From the NCBI RefSeq assembly GCF_963665995.1, contig NZ_OY762512.1, positions 3,782,001 through 3,846,000 of the forward strand: a stretch of 64,000 nt of DNA. Direction: 5' to 3'. Under the pieces are notes generated by a model that worked only from the letters and a program-made list of their open reading frames with translations, had not been told where the DNA came from and searched no databases. The stretch comes from Pleurocapsa sp. FMAR1. GTDB taxonomy: Bacteria > Cyanobacteriota > Cyanobacteriia > Cyanobacteriales > Xenococcaceae. The translations under genes were made by a program, and so were the position numbers. Positions 9,224 to 19,045 of this stretch are shown here, piece after piece; position 1 is the first letter of the stretch; each line of letters begins with the position of its first letter.

Positions 9224-11419
9224 ATGACTAACTTGCAAAAAAATAATGGTTCTTATCCTAGCCAGCGAGAAGGACTTGATATTAATGTAGGAGAATATTT
9301 TCTCAAGCTCAAACGCCGTTGGCTTCCAGCCTTAGCCGTTTTTGTTTTTACTGTTGGTACCACTGCCTTCTTGAGCAGCTTTTTAGAAAAAACATATAAA
9401 TCCGAAGGCAAAATACTATTTAAGAAAAATTCTATAGGTTCAATAAGTGATATTAAAGGCAGTACTAATGAGTTTCGGTCTTTATTAGACAATCAAACTC
9501 CTCTGAGTACAGAAAAGCTGCGTGTAACTTCAGAACCAGTTTTACAGCAAACTATAGATCAGTTAAAACTAGAGGATGAAGAAGGCAAACCTTTAAAAGT
9601 CAAGGCACTACAAAAAAAACTGGTAGTAGATATCGTTGGCGGAACTGATGTTATTGAAGTGCAATACAATGATCCAGACCCCGTAATAGCTTCTAAGGTA
9701 GTAAATACCTTGATGGATGTCTACATCAAAGAACAAGTTCGTAGTAATAAATCTGCAACCGCTAGTGCAAATAGCTTTGTTACCAAAGAAATTCCCCAAA
9801 TTGAGAATAAACTTCAAAGTTTAGAATCAAGGTTACAGAATTTTTACGAAAAAAATCAGGTCGTAGATTTACAGGAAGAGAAGAAAACTTTAGTAGCCGA
9901 TCTGGGTAATCTCAATCGCCAAATTTCTACTACAGGTGCAGAGCTTCAAGGTAAGAAAGCTCAAGCTCAAAGTATCCAAAATCAGTTGGGTCTAAACTTA
10001 AATCAAGCGATCAGTGCTAATCAATTAGCTAACACGCCTCAAGTGCAAAGCATTCTTGCTCAACAACAAGCAACAGAAACAGAGTTATCCCAAGAACGTC
10101 AGCGTTTTAACGATAACCATCCCACAGTTGTTAGCTTAAATGAAAAGAAACAAGCTTTAAATTCTCAACTACAGCAGCTTATTACTCAATATGTTGGTGG
10201 AAAAGTTTCGGCTGGATTATTGCAGGGTGGAAATAGTGTCAAAGATAACCAATTAGAAAGATTTATTAATCTTAAAATAGATGAATTAAACTTAGAAACA
10301 CAATTATCATCTTTATACCAATTTCAGAAAGTTTATTTAGCTCGTTCTCAAGCAATTCCGAGTCTAGAAAAACAGGAACAATCCTTACTTCGTGAAGTTG
10401 ATAGTTCTCGATCTACCTACAACACGCTATTAGATAGTAAAGGAGATCTAGGATTACTGCTCAACAAAGATACGGGTAATGCTGAGGTTATAGAGCAGGG
10501 TCAAATTCCTCAACAAGGCAGCACAGGCAGAGTAATGTTATTAGCTTTGGGTGTTTTGATGGGATTATTCCTTGCCAACCTAACTGCAATTTTGCTAGAA
10601 ATGCAGGACCGCACCTTGAAAACTATTCCTGAAATAAAACAAAAGTTTGCTTATCAAGTACTGGGTATTATTCCTTTGGATACTCTACAAGAACATCAAA
10701 GTGGAATTATTGTCCAAAGAGAACCTGATTCTTTTGCCAGCGAAATCTATCGCATGATTCAAACTAACCTTAAGTTTTTAGCTGTTAAGCGACAACCAAA
10801 AGTTATTTTAATGACTAGTTCAGTTCCAGGAGAGGGTAAATCTACCGTTGCTGCCAACTTAGCTGCTGCGATGTCTCAACTAGGTCGCAAAGTCTTATTA
10901 ATTGACGGTGACTTAAGAAAGGGTTCTCAACATGAGCTGTGGCAAGTAAGTAACAAAGCTGGGGTCAAGGATGTTGTAACTCATAAAACACCATTAGCTC
11001 AGGTTGTTTCTCAGCCAATGCAGCAGTTAGATCTGCTAACTACTGGAATAGTTGCTCCTAATCCACTTGCTTTATTAGATTCAACAGAAATGAGCGAACT
11101 AGTAGCCAAAGCCAGAAAAGAATATGAGTTAATTATTATTGACGCTCCACCTTTAGCTGTGACTGCTGATGTTTTGACCTTGACTAAACTTGCTGATGGT
11201 ATTGTTTTTGTAAGTAGACCAGGGGTAGTGGAAAACGAGAGTGCTGAATTAGCGCAAGAAACTATAGCCAATGCTAACCTTTCTCAAAAAGTATTGGGAA
11301 TGGTCATTAATGGAGTCAAGCCTAACGAATTTGACCGCTATTCCTATCATGCTAAATACAGTAAAAGCTACTTTTCAAGTTCTCCTGAGAGCAGCAGTTC
11401 CAAAACTGCTCCTGCCTAG
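9224..11419 (+). CDS. Polysaccharide co-polymerase / tyrosine autokinase (Wzc-like)
   Basis: A 731-residue inner-membrane protein that controls chain length and export of extracellular polysaccharide. The N-terminal Wzz domain starts with a membrane helix near residues 35-55. A long periplasmic coiled-coil region full of Gln and Leu follows, then a second membrane helix near 434-456. The C-terminal cytoplasmic bacterial tyrosine kinase has Walker A SSVPGEGKST (K539), Walker A' LLIDGDLRKG and Walker B LIIIDAPP. The tail has the autophosphorylated tyrosine cluster at Y706, Y708, Y712 and Y716. It is followed at short spacing by three more exopolysaccharide-type genes on the same strand, so it probably heads the operon. 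Confidence 0.92.
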   Translation: MTNLQKNNGSYPSQREGLDINVGEYFLKLKRRWLPALAVFVFTVGTTAFLSSFLEKTYKSEGKILFKKNSIGSISDIKGSTNEFRSLLDNQTPLSTEKLRVTSEPVLQQTIDQLKLEDEEGKPLKVKALQKKLVVDIVGGTDVIEVQYNDPDPVIASKVVNTLMDVYIKEQVRSNKSATASANSFVTKEIPQIENKLQSLESRLQNFYEKNQVVDLQEEKKTLVADLGNLNRQISTTGAELQGKKAQAQSIQNQLGLNLNQAISANQLANTPQVQSILAQQQATETELSQERQRFNDNHPTVVSLNEKKQALNSQLQQLITQYVGGKVSAGLLQGGNSVKDNQLERFINLKIDELNLETQLSSLYQFQKVYLARSQAIPSLEKQEQSLLREVDSSRSTYNTLLDSKGDLGLLLNKDTGNAEVIEQGQIPQQGSTGRVMLLALGVLMGLFLANLTAILLEMQDRTLKTIPEIKQKFAYQVLGIIPLDTLQEHQSGIIVQREPDSFASEIYRMIQTNLKFLAVKRQPKVILMTSSVPGEGKSTVAANLAAAMSQLGRKVLLIDGDLRKGSQHELWQVSNKAGVKDVVTHKTPLAQVVSQPMQQLDLLTTGIVAPNPLALLDSTEMSELVAKARKEYELIIIDAPPLAVTADVLTLTKLADGIVFVSRPGVVENESAELAQETIANANLSQKVLGMVINGVKPNEFDRYSYHAKYSKSYFSSSPESSSSKTAPA

Positions 11420-11490
11420 ACATACATAACCAAAGCATTTGATTCGTAAATGTAATTTAAGAACTTAAAGTAACTATTTTCTCTAAAAAA

Positions 11491-13167
11491 ATGAAAAAAT
11501 CAACTATTGTTATAGGCTTGGATGCAGCAGAACCCAGGCTAATTGAAGAATGGATGGCTGCTGGACATCTTCCCAATCTAAGCAAAATTCGTCAATCAGG
11601 AATTTACGGTCGTTTGGACAACACGGTGAATTATTGTGGTGTGCCTACCGAATATTCGACTACTGAACCTTTGTGGGCAACCTTTTCGACTGGATGTCGC
11701 GCTGATACCCTGGGTTATTGGGATACAGTTAGCTACAACCCAGAAAACTATGAAATTGTCTGCGATGTAGTCACTAGCGGTTATGACTATCAGGAGTATT
11801 CTCCTTTCTATGCCCTAGGAAAAGATTATAAAGTTGCAGTTCTAGATGTTCCAGTAACTACTCTTTCTGATGATGTCAATGGGGCGCAGATTTTGGGTTG
11901 GGGTGGACATTATCCTTATACTGTTAGTGCTTCTAATCCTCCTGAGCTTTTTGCGGCTATTACGGAAAAATATGGCAAAAACCCTGTTTTACATAATGAT
12001 AATGGGCTGTGGTGGAACCCAGAATATGTTACCTGGATTCAAGAAGCAGCAGGAAAAAGTATTGATGGGCATTCGGCGATCGCTCGTGATTTGCTCAAGC
12101 AAGATGATTGGGATTTATTCTTGATGGTATTTGGTGAAACTCATACTATTGGTCACGATCTATATAACCATAGTCAAGCCGATCATCCCACCTATAACTA
12201 CCTTACGGATAATGGTACTAAACCCGATCCTTTATTAAAAACCTATAAGCACGTCGATCGCGCAATTGGCGAAATTTTAGCAGAAGCTCCTAAAGATGCA
12301 AATATAGTCTGCTTTTCGGCTCACGGTATGGCTGCTAACTTTACTGATTTATTAAGTATGGCTGTATTGCCAGAACTATTGTATCGTTTTCATTATGGCA
12401 AAGCGGCGATCGCTCCAGGAAAAGTTGGTTCTATTCCCTCGCCTATGGTTACAAAACCAATCAGGAATTCTTGGCCAGGAGAAATTTGGAGTCAGGTTTA
12501 TGAACCCAATCCGCTTAAAAAATTTTTTCGTACTTGGACTCATAAAAAGCTTTTGCGAGGTAAAAAACATGGTTTACTCTCACCCTATAGCCTCTTGGAT
12601 GAGCCAATTGAACAGGAATTAGCTATGGGCTGGATGCCTGGTATGTGGTACTCGCCTTTGTGGCCAGAAATGAAAGCATTTGCTTTGCCTGCCTTTACCA
12701 ATGGACATATCCGCATCAATCTCAAAGGCAGAGATAGAAATGGAGTAGTCGAACCTTCGGAGTACGATGCTTTGTGTGCAGAATTGACTGAAATTCTTTA
12801 TGACCTTCAAGATGGCAGAACAGGTAAAAAAATTGTTAAACAAGTAGTTAAAACCCGTACTATTCCTTTGGACGACGATCCTAAGCTACCTGATGCAGAC
12901 TTAGTAGTATTGTGGCAAGAACCAGTTACAGATGTTGTTGATAGTCCAAGATTAGGTCGTGTTGGGCCTTTAACTCACTGTCGTGCAGGAGGTCATATAG
13001 GTCAAGGTTTTCTATTAGCCAAAGGAGATCATATTCCTGCTGGGTCTAACTTATCTGCTGGTGAAGCTGTAGATTTAGCTCCAACAATTTTGAGCTTGAT
13101 GAATGCAAAAATACCAGAACATTTGGATGGAAAAGCTTTGATATCACAAGTATCATATTCTACCTAA
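11491..13167 (+). CDS. Alkaline-phosphatase-superfamily phosphodiesterase/transferase
   Basis: A 558-residue protein of the type I phosphodiesterase / nucleotide pyrophosphatase group. The N-terminal VIGLDAAEPRLIEEWM carries the first metal-binding Asp. The segment around EPLWATFSTGCRADTLG fits the nucleophile Thr/Ser region. Later motifs include DHPTYNY, HVDRAIGEIL and the metal-ligand FSAHGMA. No signal peptide is seen. Between Wzc and Wzx it may modify or cleave a phosphate-containing glycan or lipid-linked intermediate. That role is inferred from position only. It ends 3 bp before the flippase ATG, indicating one transcript. Confidence 0.8.
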   Translation: MKKSTIVIGLDAAEPRLIEEWMAAGHLPNLSKIRQSGIYGRLDNTVNYCGVPTEYSTTEPLWATFSTGCRADTLGYWDTVSYNPENYEIVCDVVTSGYDYQEYSPFYALGKDYKVAVLDVPVTTLSDDVNGAQILGWGGHYPYTVSASNPPELFAAITEKYGKNPVLHNDNGLWWNPEYVTWIQEAAGKSIDGHSAIARDLLKQDDWDLFLMVFGETHTIGHDLYNHSQADHPTYNYLTDNGTKPDPLLKTYKHVDRAIGEILAEAPKDANIVCFSAHGMAANFTDLLSMAVLPELLYRFHYGKAAIAPGKVGSIPSPMVTKPIRNSWPGEIWSQVYEPNPLKKFFRTWTHKKLLRGKKHGLLSPYSLLDEPIEQELAMGWMPGMWYSPLWPEMKAFALPAFTNGHIRINLKGRDRNGVVEPSEYDALCAELTEILYDLQDGRTGKKIVKQVVKTRTIPLDDDPKLPDADLVVLWQEPVTDVVDSPRLGRVGPLTHCRAGGHIGQGFLLAKGDHIPAGSNLSAGEAVDLAPTILSLMNAKIPEHLDGKALISQVSYST

Positions 13168-13170
13168 ATC

Positions 13171-14445
13171 ATGAATATAACAGAGATAAAATCCAAAGCA
13201 ACAAATCTATTCCATAGTAATCTGGCACGGGATACTTTCTGGATGCTGTCATCTAAATTGTTTAACGTGGTCATGCAAACTGGATACTTTGTTATCGTTG
13301 CCCGTATATTGGGAAAAGAAAATTATGGTTCTTTTATTGTTGTTACTGCTTGCGCATCAATTATTTTTCCCTTTGTTGCTTTGGGTAGTGAACACATCCT
13401 AGTCAAAAATGTTTCGACTAATAAAGCTAGCTTTAGTACCTATTGGGGCAATGCGCTGGTTCTCTTGACTGCTAACGGTTCTTTTTTAACTTTAGCTTTG
13501 TTATTAATATCTCCCTTGATATTTCCCAAAAACATTGTATGGGGAACAATCCTGCTGATTTTAATATCAGATCTCATTTGCCTAGCCTTGTACGATCTTG
13601 GGTCTAAAGCTTTAATAGCTAATGACATGGTCAAAAAGACAGCACAGTTGGGAATATTGAATACTTGTGGCAAACTGCTAGCTGCTCTGTGTTTGGCTGC
13701 CTTTTTTGAGAATCCAGGTATTGCCACCTGGAGTTATTTATACCTCACCAGTTCGGTAGTTACTTCTGTTATTACTGTCTTAATAGTTCATAAAATGGTA
13801 GGTTTACCAAAACCTATTTTATCAGAACTTAAATCTAATATTGGTCAGGGATTATACTTCGCTATTAGTGCTTCAGCTAGTAACATCAATGCAGGCTTAG
13901 ATAAATCGATGCTGGGTAAATTAGCTGGTGTTGGTGCTGCTGGAATATATGGTTCAGCTTATCGCTTTATTGATGTTGGTAACGTTCCCCTTTTGGCATT
14001 ATCTGGTGCTACCTATACTAGGTTTTTTCAGCGTGGCGCATCGGGAATTAAAGGTAGCTTAAGCCTTGCCAAACGTCTGCTGCCTTTTATAGCATTTTAT
14101 GCGATCGCTAGCGTCATTGGCTATTTCTTTATTGCTCCTTATATTCCCAATATTTTAGGTGAAGAATACAAAGATGCTATTGACGCATTGTTACTATTAT
14201 CACCTTTACCAGCGATCGCAGCTTTCACCTATTTAGCAGCAGATTCTCTTACGGGTTCAGGAAATCAAAAGGCTCGAAGCATAGTCCAAGTAGGTGCTGC
14301 AATTCTCAATATCTGTTTAAATATATTGCTTATTCCCAAGTTTTCTTGGCAGGGTGCTGCTTGGGCTACCTTAATTTCTGACTCATTAAGAATGGTTTTT
14401 TTGTGGTTAATTGCTTTTTACTTATATCGGCAAACAACAAAATAA
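13171..14445 (+). CDS. Polysaccharide flippase (Wzx, MOP superfamily)
   Basis: A 424-residue polytopic membrane protein with about 12 hydrophobic helices. The N-terminal FWMLSSKLFNVVMQTGYFVIVARILGKENYGSFIVV is typical of Wzx/RfbX-type translocases, which move undecaprenyl-linked repeat units across the inner membrane. The C-terminal half has the usual polysaccharide-biosynthesis pattern of Gly/Ala-rich helices. It follows the phosphodiesterase by 3 bp and belongs with Wzc as the export part of a Wzx/Wzy pathway. No Wzy polymerase is in the window. Confidence 0.88.
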   Translation: MNITEIKSKATNLFHSNLARDTFWMLSSKLFNVVMQTGYFVIVARILGKENYGSFIVVTACASIIFPFVALGSEHILVKNVSTNKASFSTYWGNALVLLTANGSFLTLALLLISPLIFPKNIVWGTILLILISDLICLALYDLGSKALIANDMVKKTAQLGILNTCGKLLAALCLAAFFENPGIATWSYLYLTSSVVTSVITVLIVHKMVGLPKPILSELKSNIGQGLYFAISASASNINAGLDKSMLGKLAGVGAAGIYGSAYRFIDVGNVPLLALSGATYTRFFQRGASGIKGSLSLAKRLLPFIAFYAIASVIGYFFIAPYIPNILGEEYKDAIDALLLLSPLPAIAAFTYLAADSLTGSGNQKARSIVQVGAAILNICLNILLIPKFSWQGAAWATLISDSLRMVFLWLIAFYLYRQTTK

Positions 14446-14741
14446 AACTTATATATCTATATCTAATAAAATTATGAATTTGCTTATTGATTTAGAGATT
14501 CAACACTAATAAAATCGTCGTCAGATCACAGATACTAAAAAAATGAACAGTAATAATTCAATAAATAGCCTGTATTTTTCAATTTAAGATTTCTCATGAA
14601 TCTATAGATAGTATGCTAAATTAGCAGTTTATAAAAACTATTTTGACTATCTATGTTTAAATACATTCGCTACCAATATTAAATAAAAAATTTGAAAATC
14701 TTTGGCGTTGAATAATTACCCATAATTCTTGCTCTAAAATT

Positions 14742-16325
14742 ATGCTTTTCAATTCATTCGAATTTATTTTTCTGTTTTTGCCGATTACTCTATTGGGTTT
14801 CTTTTTAATTAGTAGAAAACCAGAGTATATCAAACAGCAAATGCCCATATATTGGCTAGTTGCTGCCTCACTATTTTTCTATGCTAAGTATAAGGTTCTA
14901 AATCTTCCCTTAATCTTGATATCTATCGCAGTTAACTATGGGTTAGGTTATCTACTGGGAAATGTATTAAAGAAAACAAAAACCAAGAAAACAACACTTT
15001 TGCTCGGTATTATATTCAACTTGGGGTTGATTTGCTACTTTAAGTATTCAGGCTTTTTAGTTAGCAATATAAATTATTTTGTCAAAACTGATTTTATTAT
15101 TCCGACTATAGTAATTCCTTTAGGAATTTCCTTTTTTACATTTCAACAAATAGCATACTTAGTTGATGCCTATAAAGGTGAAACTAAAGAATACAGTATT
15201 TTGAAGTATATGCTGTTTGTCTGCTTTTTTCCGCAATTGATTGCAGGACCAATAGTTCATCATAAAGAAATTCTACCGCAATTTGAAACAACGTTTATCT
15301 ATAAGTTTAATCAGACTAATCTAGCCATAGGTTTGACGTTTTTTATGGCTGGTTTATTCAAAAAAGTTGTTTTTGCCGATCGCATTGCCGAATTTTCTAA
15401 TTTAGCTTTTGCAGCAGCATCTCAAGGAATAAATTTGACCTTCTCTGAAGCTTGGGTAGGAGCATTAGGCTATACTTTACAGCTTTATTTTGATTTTTCT
15501 GGTTATTGTGACATGGCAATTGGTGCAGCCTATATGTTCGGAATCAGTTTGCCGATAAATTTCAATTCACCTTACAAGTCAATTAGTATTGTTGATTTTT
15601 GGCGTAGATGGCATATTACTCTCTCTCATTTCTTGCGCGATTATTTATATATACCTTTGGGAGGAAGCCGCAAAGGGGAGTTTAGACGTTACTTTAACCT
15701 GTTAATTACTATGTTGCTAGGGGGATTATGGCATGGTGCAGGCTGGACTTTTATCTTGTGGGGTGGATTACAAGGATTCTATTTAGTTATTAATCATTTA
15801 TATCGTTCTTGGCGCAAAAGTCTAGGGCATAATTTGAAAAACGATGGTTGGCTACTTCGTGGTATAGGATGGATAACAACCTTTATGGCTGTAGTTGTTT
15901 CTTGGGTCTTTTTTCGTGCTAATAGTTTTGCCACCGCTATTTTGATGCTTAAGTCTATGTTTGGCTTTGATGGTATTGAATTAGCACCTTTTCTAGAGCC
16001 TTATTTAGGGTTTTTAAGAAATTTGGGGGTAGGATTTTTAGGTTTTAGCGTTAATGTCGGTATCAGTCAAAAATATGCTACTTTTGGCATTATTATTCTC
16101 TTGCTCATTGCTTGGTTGACTCCTAATACCCAACAATGGATGGGGAATTATAGTCCAACACTTACTGAGCCTATCGAACAGAATCAATCTCAATGGCAAC
16201 AAAAATTTTGGCAATCTTTATCTTGGAGACCAAACAAAATTTGGACAGTTATTGTAGCAGGATTAACATCACTCTCTTTGCTATGTTTTAGTAGAGTTAG
16301 CGAGTTTCTATATTTCCAATTCTAA
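14742..16325 (+). CDS. MBOAT-family O-acyltransferase (AlgI-like)
   Basis: A 527-residue membrane-bound O-acyltransferase. MBOAT features are YFDFSGYCDMAIG, then DFWRRWHITLSHFLRDYLYIPLGGSRKG, then LLGGLWHGAGWTFILWGGLQG, whose His is the catalytic residue of this family. AlgI/DltB/PatA proteins of this type pass acetyl groups across the membrane to an SGNH partner that acetylates secreted polysaccharide. The next gene has SGNH-like features and a single N-terminal membrane helix, matching that pairing. The ATG at 14742 starts MLFNSFEFIFLF, the usual opening. The 296-bp gap before it suggests its own promoter. Confidence 0.92.
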   Translation: MLFNSFEFIFLFLPITLLGFFLISRKPEYIKQQMPIYWLVAASLFFYAKYKVLNLPLILISIAVNYGLGYLLGNVLKKTKTKKTTLLLGIIFNLGLICYFKYSGFLVSNINYFVKTDFIIPTIVIPLGISFFTFQQIAYLVDAYKGETKEYSILKYMLFVCFFPQLIAGPIVHHKEILPQFETTFIYKFNQTNLAIGLTFFMAGLFKKVVFADRIAEFSNLAFAAASQGINLTFSEAWVGALGYTLQLYFDFSGYCDMAIGAAYMFGISLPINFNSPYKSISIVDFWRRWHITLSHFLRDYLYIPLGGSRKGEFRRYFNLLITMLLGGLWHGAGWTFILWGGLQGFYLVINHLYRSWRKSLGHNLKNDGWLLRGIGWITTFMAVVVSWVFFRANSFATAILMLKSMFGFDGIELAPFLEPYLGFLRNLGVGFLGFSVNVGISQKYATFGIIILLLIAWLTPNTQQWMGNYSPTLTEPIEQNQSQWQQKFWQSLSWRPNKIWTVIVAGLTSLSLLCFSRVSEFLYFQF

Positions 16326-16355
16326 TTTTTAAAATATATACTAAAGATACTAAAA

Positions 16356-17498
16356 ATGAATTTCAAAAGTGCAGCCAACGAGTTTTTAAAATTAGGTAAA
16401 CGCGGAACTTCAGAAATGTCTAAATCCAACGTTGCCAAAAAAAATACAGATTCAAAATTCAGTTTTGGGCTTTACGGACTAATTACTTTTATAATATTGG
16501 GTTCTGTGGCTGGTCTTAATTGGCTAATCGATCCTTTATGGTACAATCATGGCAATATTATAACTGGCAAAAATTTTGCTTTTAATGAAAGAATAACCAA
16601 AACAAACTTATTTTTTAGAACCGAAAATAAAGAAAACTACAATTGCATTATTCTTGGTAGTTCTAGAGTTATTGCCTTAAGACCAGACAATTTTCGCCAA
16701 GATCGCTGTTTTAACTACTCTATTAAAGGAGGCGAAATACCTGATTTTATCAATTATGCTGAATCTTTAAAAGAAGAAGGTATAAAGCCTAAAATAGTCT
16801 ATGTCGGCGTAGATGGTCTAAATTTTGTGGAAAAGGATAGAACACAACAAGAGCCTGTATCTCTACGAAATTTAACTACTAAATCGCCTTTGCAAGCTTA
16901 TTTATCAGCTGATGTTTTATTGTTTTCAGTTATGACTCTATTGGGGGTTAGTCCCGATCCTGGAAATTATTACGATCGAAACTTTGAACCAGTAGATTTT
17001 GCCAGCGCTCCTGAGTATAAGCCAGATTTTTATAAACCTGCTTCCCCGCAAAGATGCGATCTTTCACCAGTAAAAGCTTTTGTACAACTGAGGGCAATTT
17101 TTCCTCAAGCTAAGTTTATTGGTTATGTACCCCCCAGATCTGCTTGGAGTATAGTCAATGATACTTACGGCAGAAATTTAACCGACTGTGAGTTATTAAG
17201 TTATTATAAAATAGCTCAAAGTTATGATGCAATGTATGATTTTTCTGCACCCTCAGAAATTACCAAAAATCCTGATGATACTTTTGATGGCAGTCATTAT
17301 TCAGTTATAACAAATAATAAAGTTGCCAAGATTTTACAAGGCGAAGAAAATAAAGATTTTGGTATTAGGGTAGATAAATATGACTTTGATGAATACAGAA
17401 ATATTTATCGCCAAAAAATACGAGATTTCTTGGCTGAAAACAATGAGTTGCAGCTTTGGGACAAGTCTGATGAAATATCAGTTGACATGGTTAAGTAG
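16356..17498 (+). CDS. SGNH-like membrane-anchored protein, probable acetylation partner of the MBOAT protein
   Basis: A 380-residue protein beginning 31 bp after the MBOAT stop. A single hydrophobic helix (about residues 39-62) is followed by a large extracytoplasmic domain. IILGSSRVIALRP looks like an SGNH block I with the nucleophile Ser in GSSR. DGSHYS near residue 310 looks like the terminal Asp-x-x-His block. These place it with AlgX/AlgJ-type acetylesterase/transferase partners. The function, transfer of acyl groups from the MBOAT protein to exopolysaccharide, is inferred from motifs and adjacency. A strong terminator follows. An alternative start is the Met at residue 20. Confidence 0.75.
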   Translation: MNFKSAANEFLKLGKRGTSEMSKSNVAKKNTDSKFSFGLYGLITFIILGSVAGLNWLIDPLWYNHGNIITGKNFAFNERITKTNLFFRTENKENYNCIILGSSRVIALRPDNFRQDRCFNYSIKGGEIPDFINYAESLKEEGIKPKIVYVGVDGLNFVEKDRTQQEPVSLRNLTTKSPLQAYLSADVLLFSVMTLLGVSPDPGNYYDRNFEPVDFASAPEYKPDFYKPASPQRCDLSPVKAFVQLRAIFPQAKFIGYVPPRSAWSIVNDTYGRNLTDCELLSYYKIAQSYDAMYDFSAPSEITKNPDDTFDGSHYSVITNNKVAKILQGEENKDFGIRVDKYDFDEYRNIYRQKIRDFLAENNELQLWDKSDEISVDMVK

Positions 17499-17507
17499 GA
17501 AACCAAC

Positions 17508-17541
17508 AAAAAACCCGATAATGGCTGAAATCGGGTTTTTT
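17508..17541. terminator. Bidirectional Rho-independent terminator
   Basis: AAAAAACCCGAT at 17508-17519 and ATCGGGTTTTTT at 17530-17541 form a 12-bp perfect stem around a 10-nt loop. A-runs and T-runs at either side let it work for both the SGNH gene and the convergent ferredoxin operon. Confidence 0.9.
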
Positions 17542-17573
17542 ATTGTGTTGTAAATTATTTCTAGGAAAATCAA

Positions 17574-18002
17574 TTAGTTATTGTGCTTTCTTGCTTTCTT
17601 ACCCATTCTTAATTGCGATCGCCTCATATTGGGAGGAATAGCCAAGTTTTGAATTACCTGATATTTTCTCTCGCGCTCCATCTGCTTGAGTTCGGTATAA
17701 TCAAGCCAATGAATACAATTTACTGGACAAGTATCTATAGCTTCGTTGATTAGCTCTTCTGTGTCGCTATTTTGGTTGAACACTCTGGCTCTACCATAGT
17801 CTGGTTCAATGTAAAAAGTATTAGCCGCGACGTGAGTACAGTTTTTACAACCTATGCAAATGTTTTCATCAACATAGACTCCTTTTTGTCGCCATGCTCC
17901 CCCTAATTCTGGTTCAAAACCGCTTCTTTGAGAGTTATCACGGATAACACCTCCTAATTCTGGCTCAAAACCGCTTTTTTCTAGAGGAGAAAAATTAGAC
18001 AT
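17574..18002 (-). CDS. Ferredoxin-like protein with duplicated N-terminal SGFEPELGG motif
   Basis: I chose the ATG at 18002, which overlaps the upstream stop by one base (TGATG), giving 142 residues. A frame extension to 18014 exists but runs inside the upstream gene. SGFEPELGG occurs twice near the N-terminus. A single Fe-S cluster domain follows: CIGCKNC and the distant CP of CPVNC supply four Cys. The C-terminal tail is basic. This architecture is a conserved cyanobacterial ferredoxin family found beside Ycf35 and DUF2997, likely an electron carrier in the cytoplasm or at the thylakoid surface. The partner is unknown. Translational coupling to the DUF1257 gene is expected. Confidence 0.85.
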   Translation of the reverse strand: MSNFSPLEKSGFEPELGGVIRDNSQRSGFEPELGGAWRQKGVYVDENICIGCKNCTHVAANTFYIEPDYGRARVFNQNSDTEELINEAIDTCPVNCIHWLDYTELKQMERERKYQVIQNLAIPPNMRRSQLRMGKKARKHNN

Positions 18003-18388
18003 CACGCACTCCAACGTTGAACGACTAAACGAATTGAACCATCCTGATTTTTAGCTTGCTCTGTAATGGAAAAACCTTGATTGCTAGTTTCGTTAATAAC
18101 TGTATGATAGGCATAGCGTTGAGTAACCTGACGCAGAAAGCCATCTACAGTCAATGGCTGTTGCCAATACTGTAAATCTGCCACTAGTTCGTATTCCTTG
18201 CCATTCCAGCAAAAGCCAAAATCATAGTTGTTTAACTGTTCAACAACAATATCAGCCTTGTGGGTTTTTCCTTGATAACCTCTGACAATTCCTGGACCAT
18301 TTTTCCAATCTACATCTAAGTCTTTAAGCGCTGCTTTTAAAGAATCTAGATTGCGAATTTTAGTTTTAATATTGCTGAAATGTGACAT
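18002..18388 (-). CDS. ycf35: DUF1257 / Ycf35 family protein
   Basis: A 128-residue conserved protein of cyanobacteria and some plastids. The opening MSHFSNIKTKIRNLDSL, the central ADIVV...YDFGFCWNG block and the QQPLTVDGFLRQVTQRYAYH motif match Ycf35. The biochemical role is not established. It is middle gene of the DUF2997-Ycf35-ferredoxin group, and its stop overlaps the ferredoxin start by one base. The recurring association suggests a shared function around an Fe-S protein, which is inference. Confidence 0.85.
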   Translation of the reverse strand: MSHFSNIKTKIRNLDSLKAALKDLDVDWKNGPGIVRGYQGKTHKADIVVEQLNNYDFGFCWNGKEYELVADLQYWQQPLTVDGFLRQVTQRYAYHTVINETSNQGFSITEQAKNQDGSIRLVVQRWSA

Positions 18389-18448
18389 AAATTTCCTCTA
18401 TGAAAATGAATTAGATATTAAACAAGCTATTGGGCTAGTTTTGTTAAA

Positions 18449-18658
18449 TTACCAATCACTATAGTTGTTTTGGGTAGCTACAGTAGCTGTTTGAGTAACA
18501 TTCTGAGCATAGTAGTCAGAAGAAGGTTTTTGGTCAATAACCACCCCTAACTGTTCTTCAATTGCTGCTGTCACCTCTTGGCAAGATGAGCCAACAATAC
18601 CAGTTACTGTCTCTTTAACCCGACCATCGGGATAAATAATGAATTCAAGTGTTTCCAT
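18449..18658 (-). CDS. DUF2997 domain protein
   Basis: A 69-residue protein with the DUF2997 pattern: METLEFIIYPDGRVKETVTG followed by CQEVTAAIEEQLG. It is probably the first gene of the operon with Ycf35 (60 bp apart) and ferredoxin. The C-terminal tail is polar (QNVTQTATVATQNN). The function is unknown. Confidence 0.82.
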   Translation of the reverse strand: METLEFIIYPDGRVKETVTGIVGSSCQEVTAAIEEQLGVVIDQKPSSDYYAQNVTQTATVATQNNYSDW

Positions 18659-19045
18659 GTATTTGCGATCGCCTACTTAGCATCAAGCTGTAACTGTTGA
18701 AAACTAACAAATAGTTTACAGAGCCACTATTTTTTGTTATATCGCTCTTTATATAGATATTTTGAGCAATTAACTAAATACTATGGGAATCTTATCAAAA
18801 CTTAATAATAATTAGTTTAACTACTATTGCCTATTTTAAGTTTTCCGCAAACCACGTCCTGAGTCAAGAGCAAGAGGCGGAAAAAAAATATTTTATTAAC
18901 AAAAAGATACAATAATCCTTTAGAATCAACAAACTAGTCTGTAACTATTGGTAGAGATAATTTTTAATTTATTTATTTAATTTGAGCAATTTGAGCAATA
19001 AGCTCGGATAATAAAATCTATTATGTGTAGACCTTAGAGCTAAAA
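18659..19045. other. Divergent intergenic region
   Basis: This 387-bp gap lies between the DUF2997 operon and bioU and holds promoters for both. It has one HIP1-type site near 18665 and AT-rich sequence. I find no ORF or structured RNA. Confidence 0.5.
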
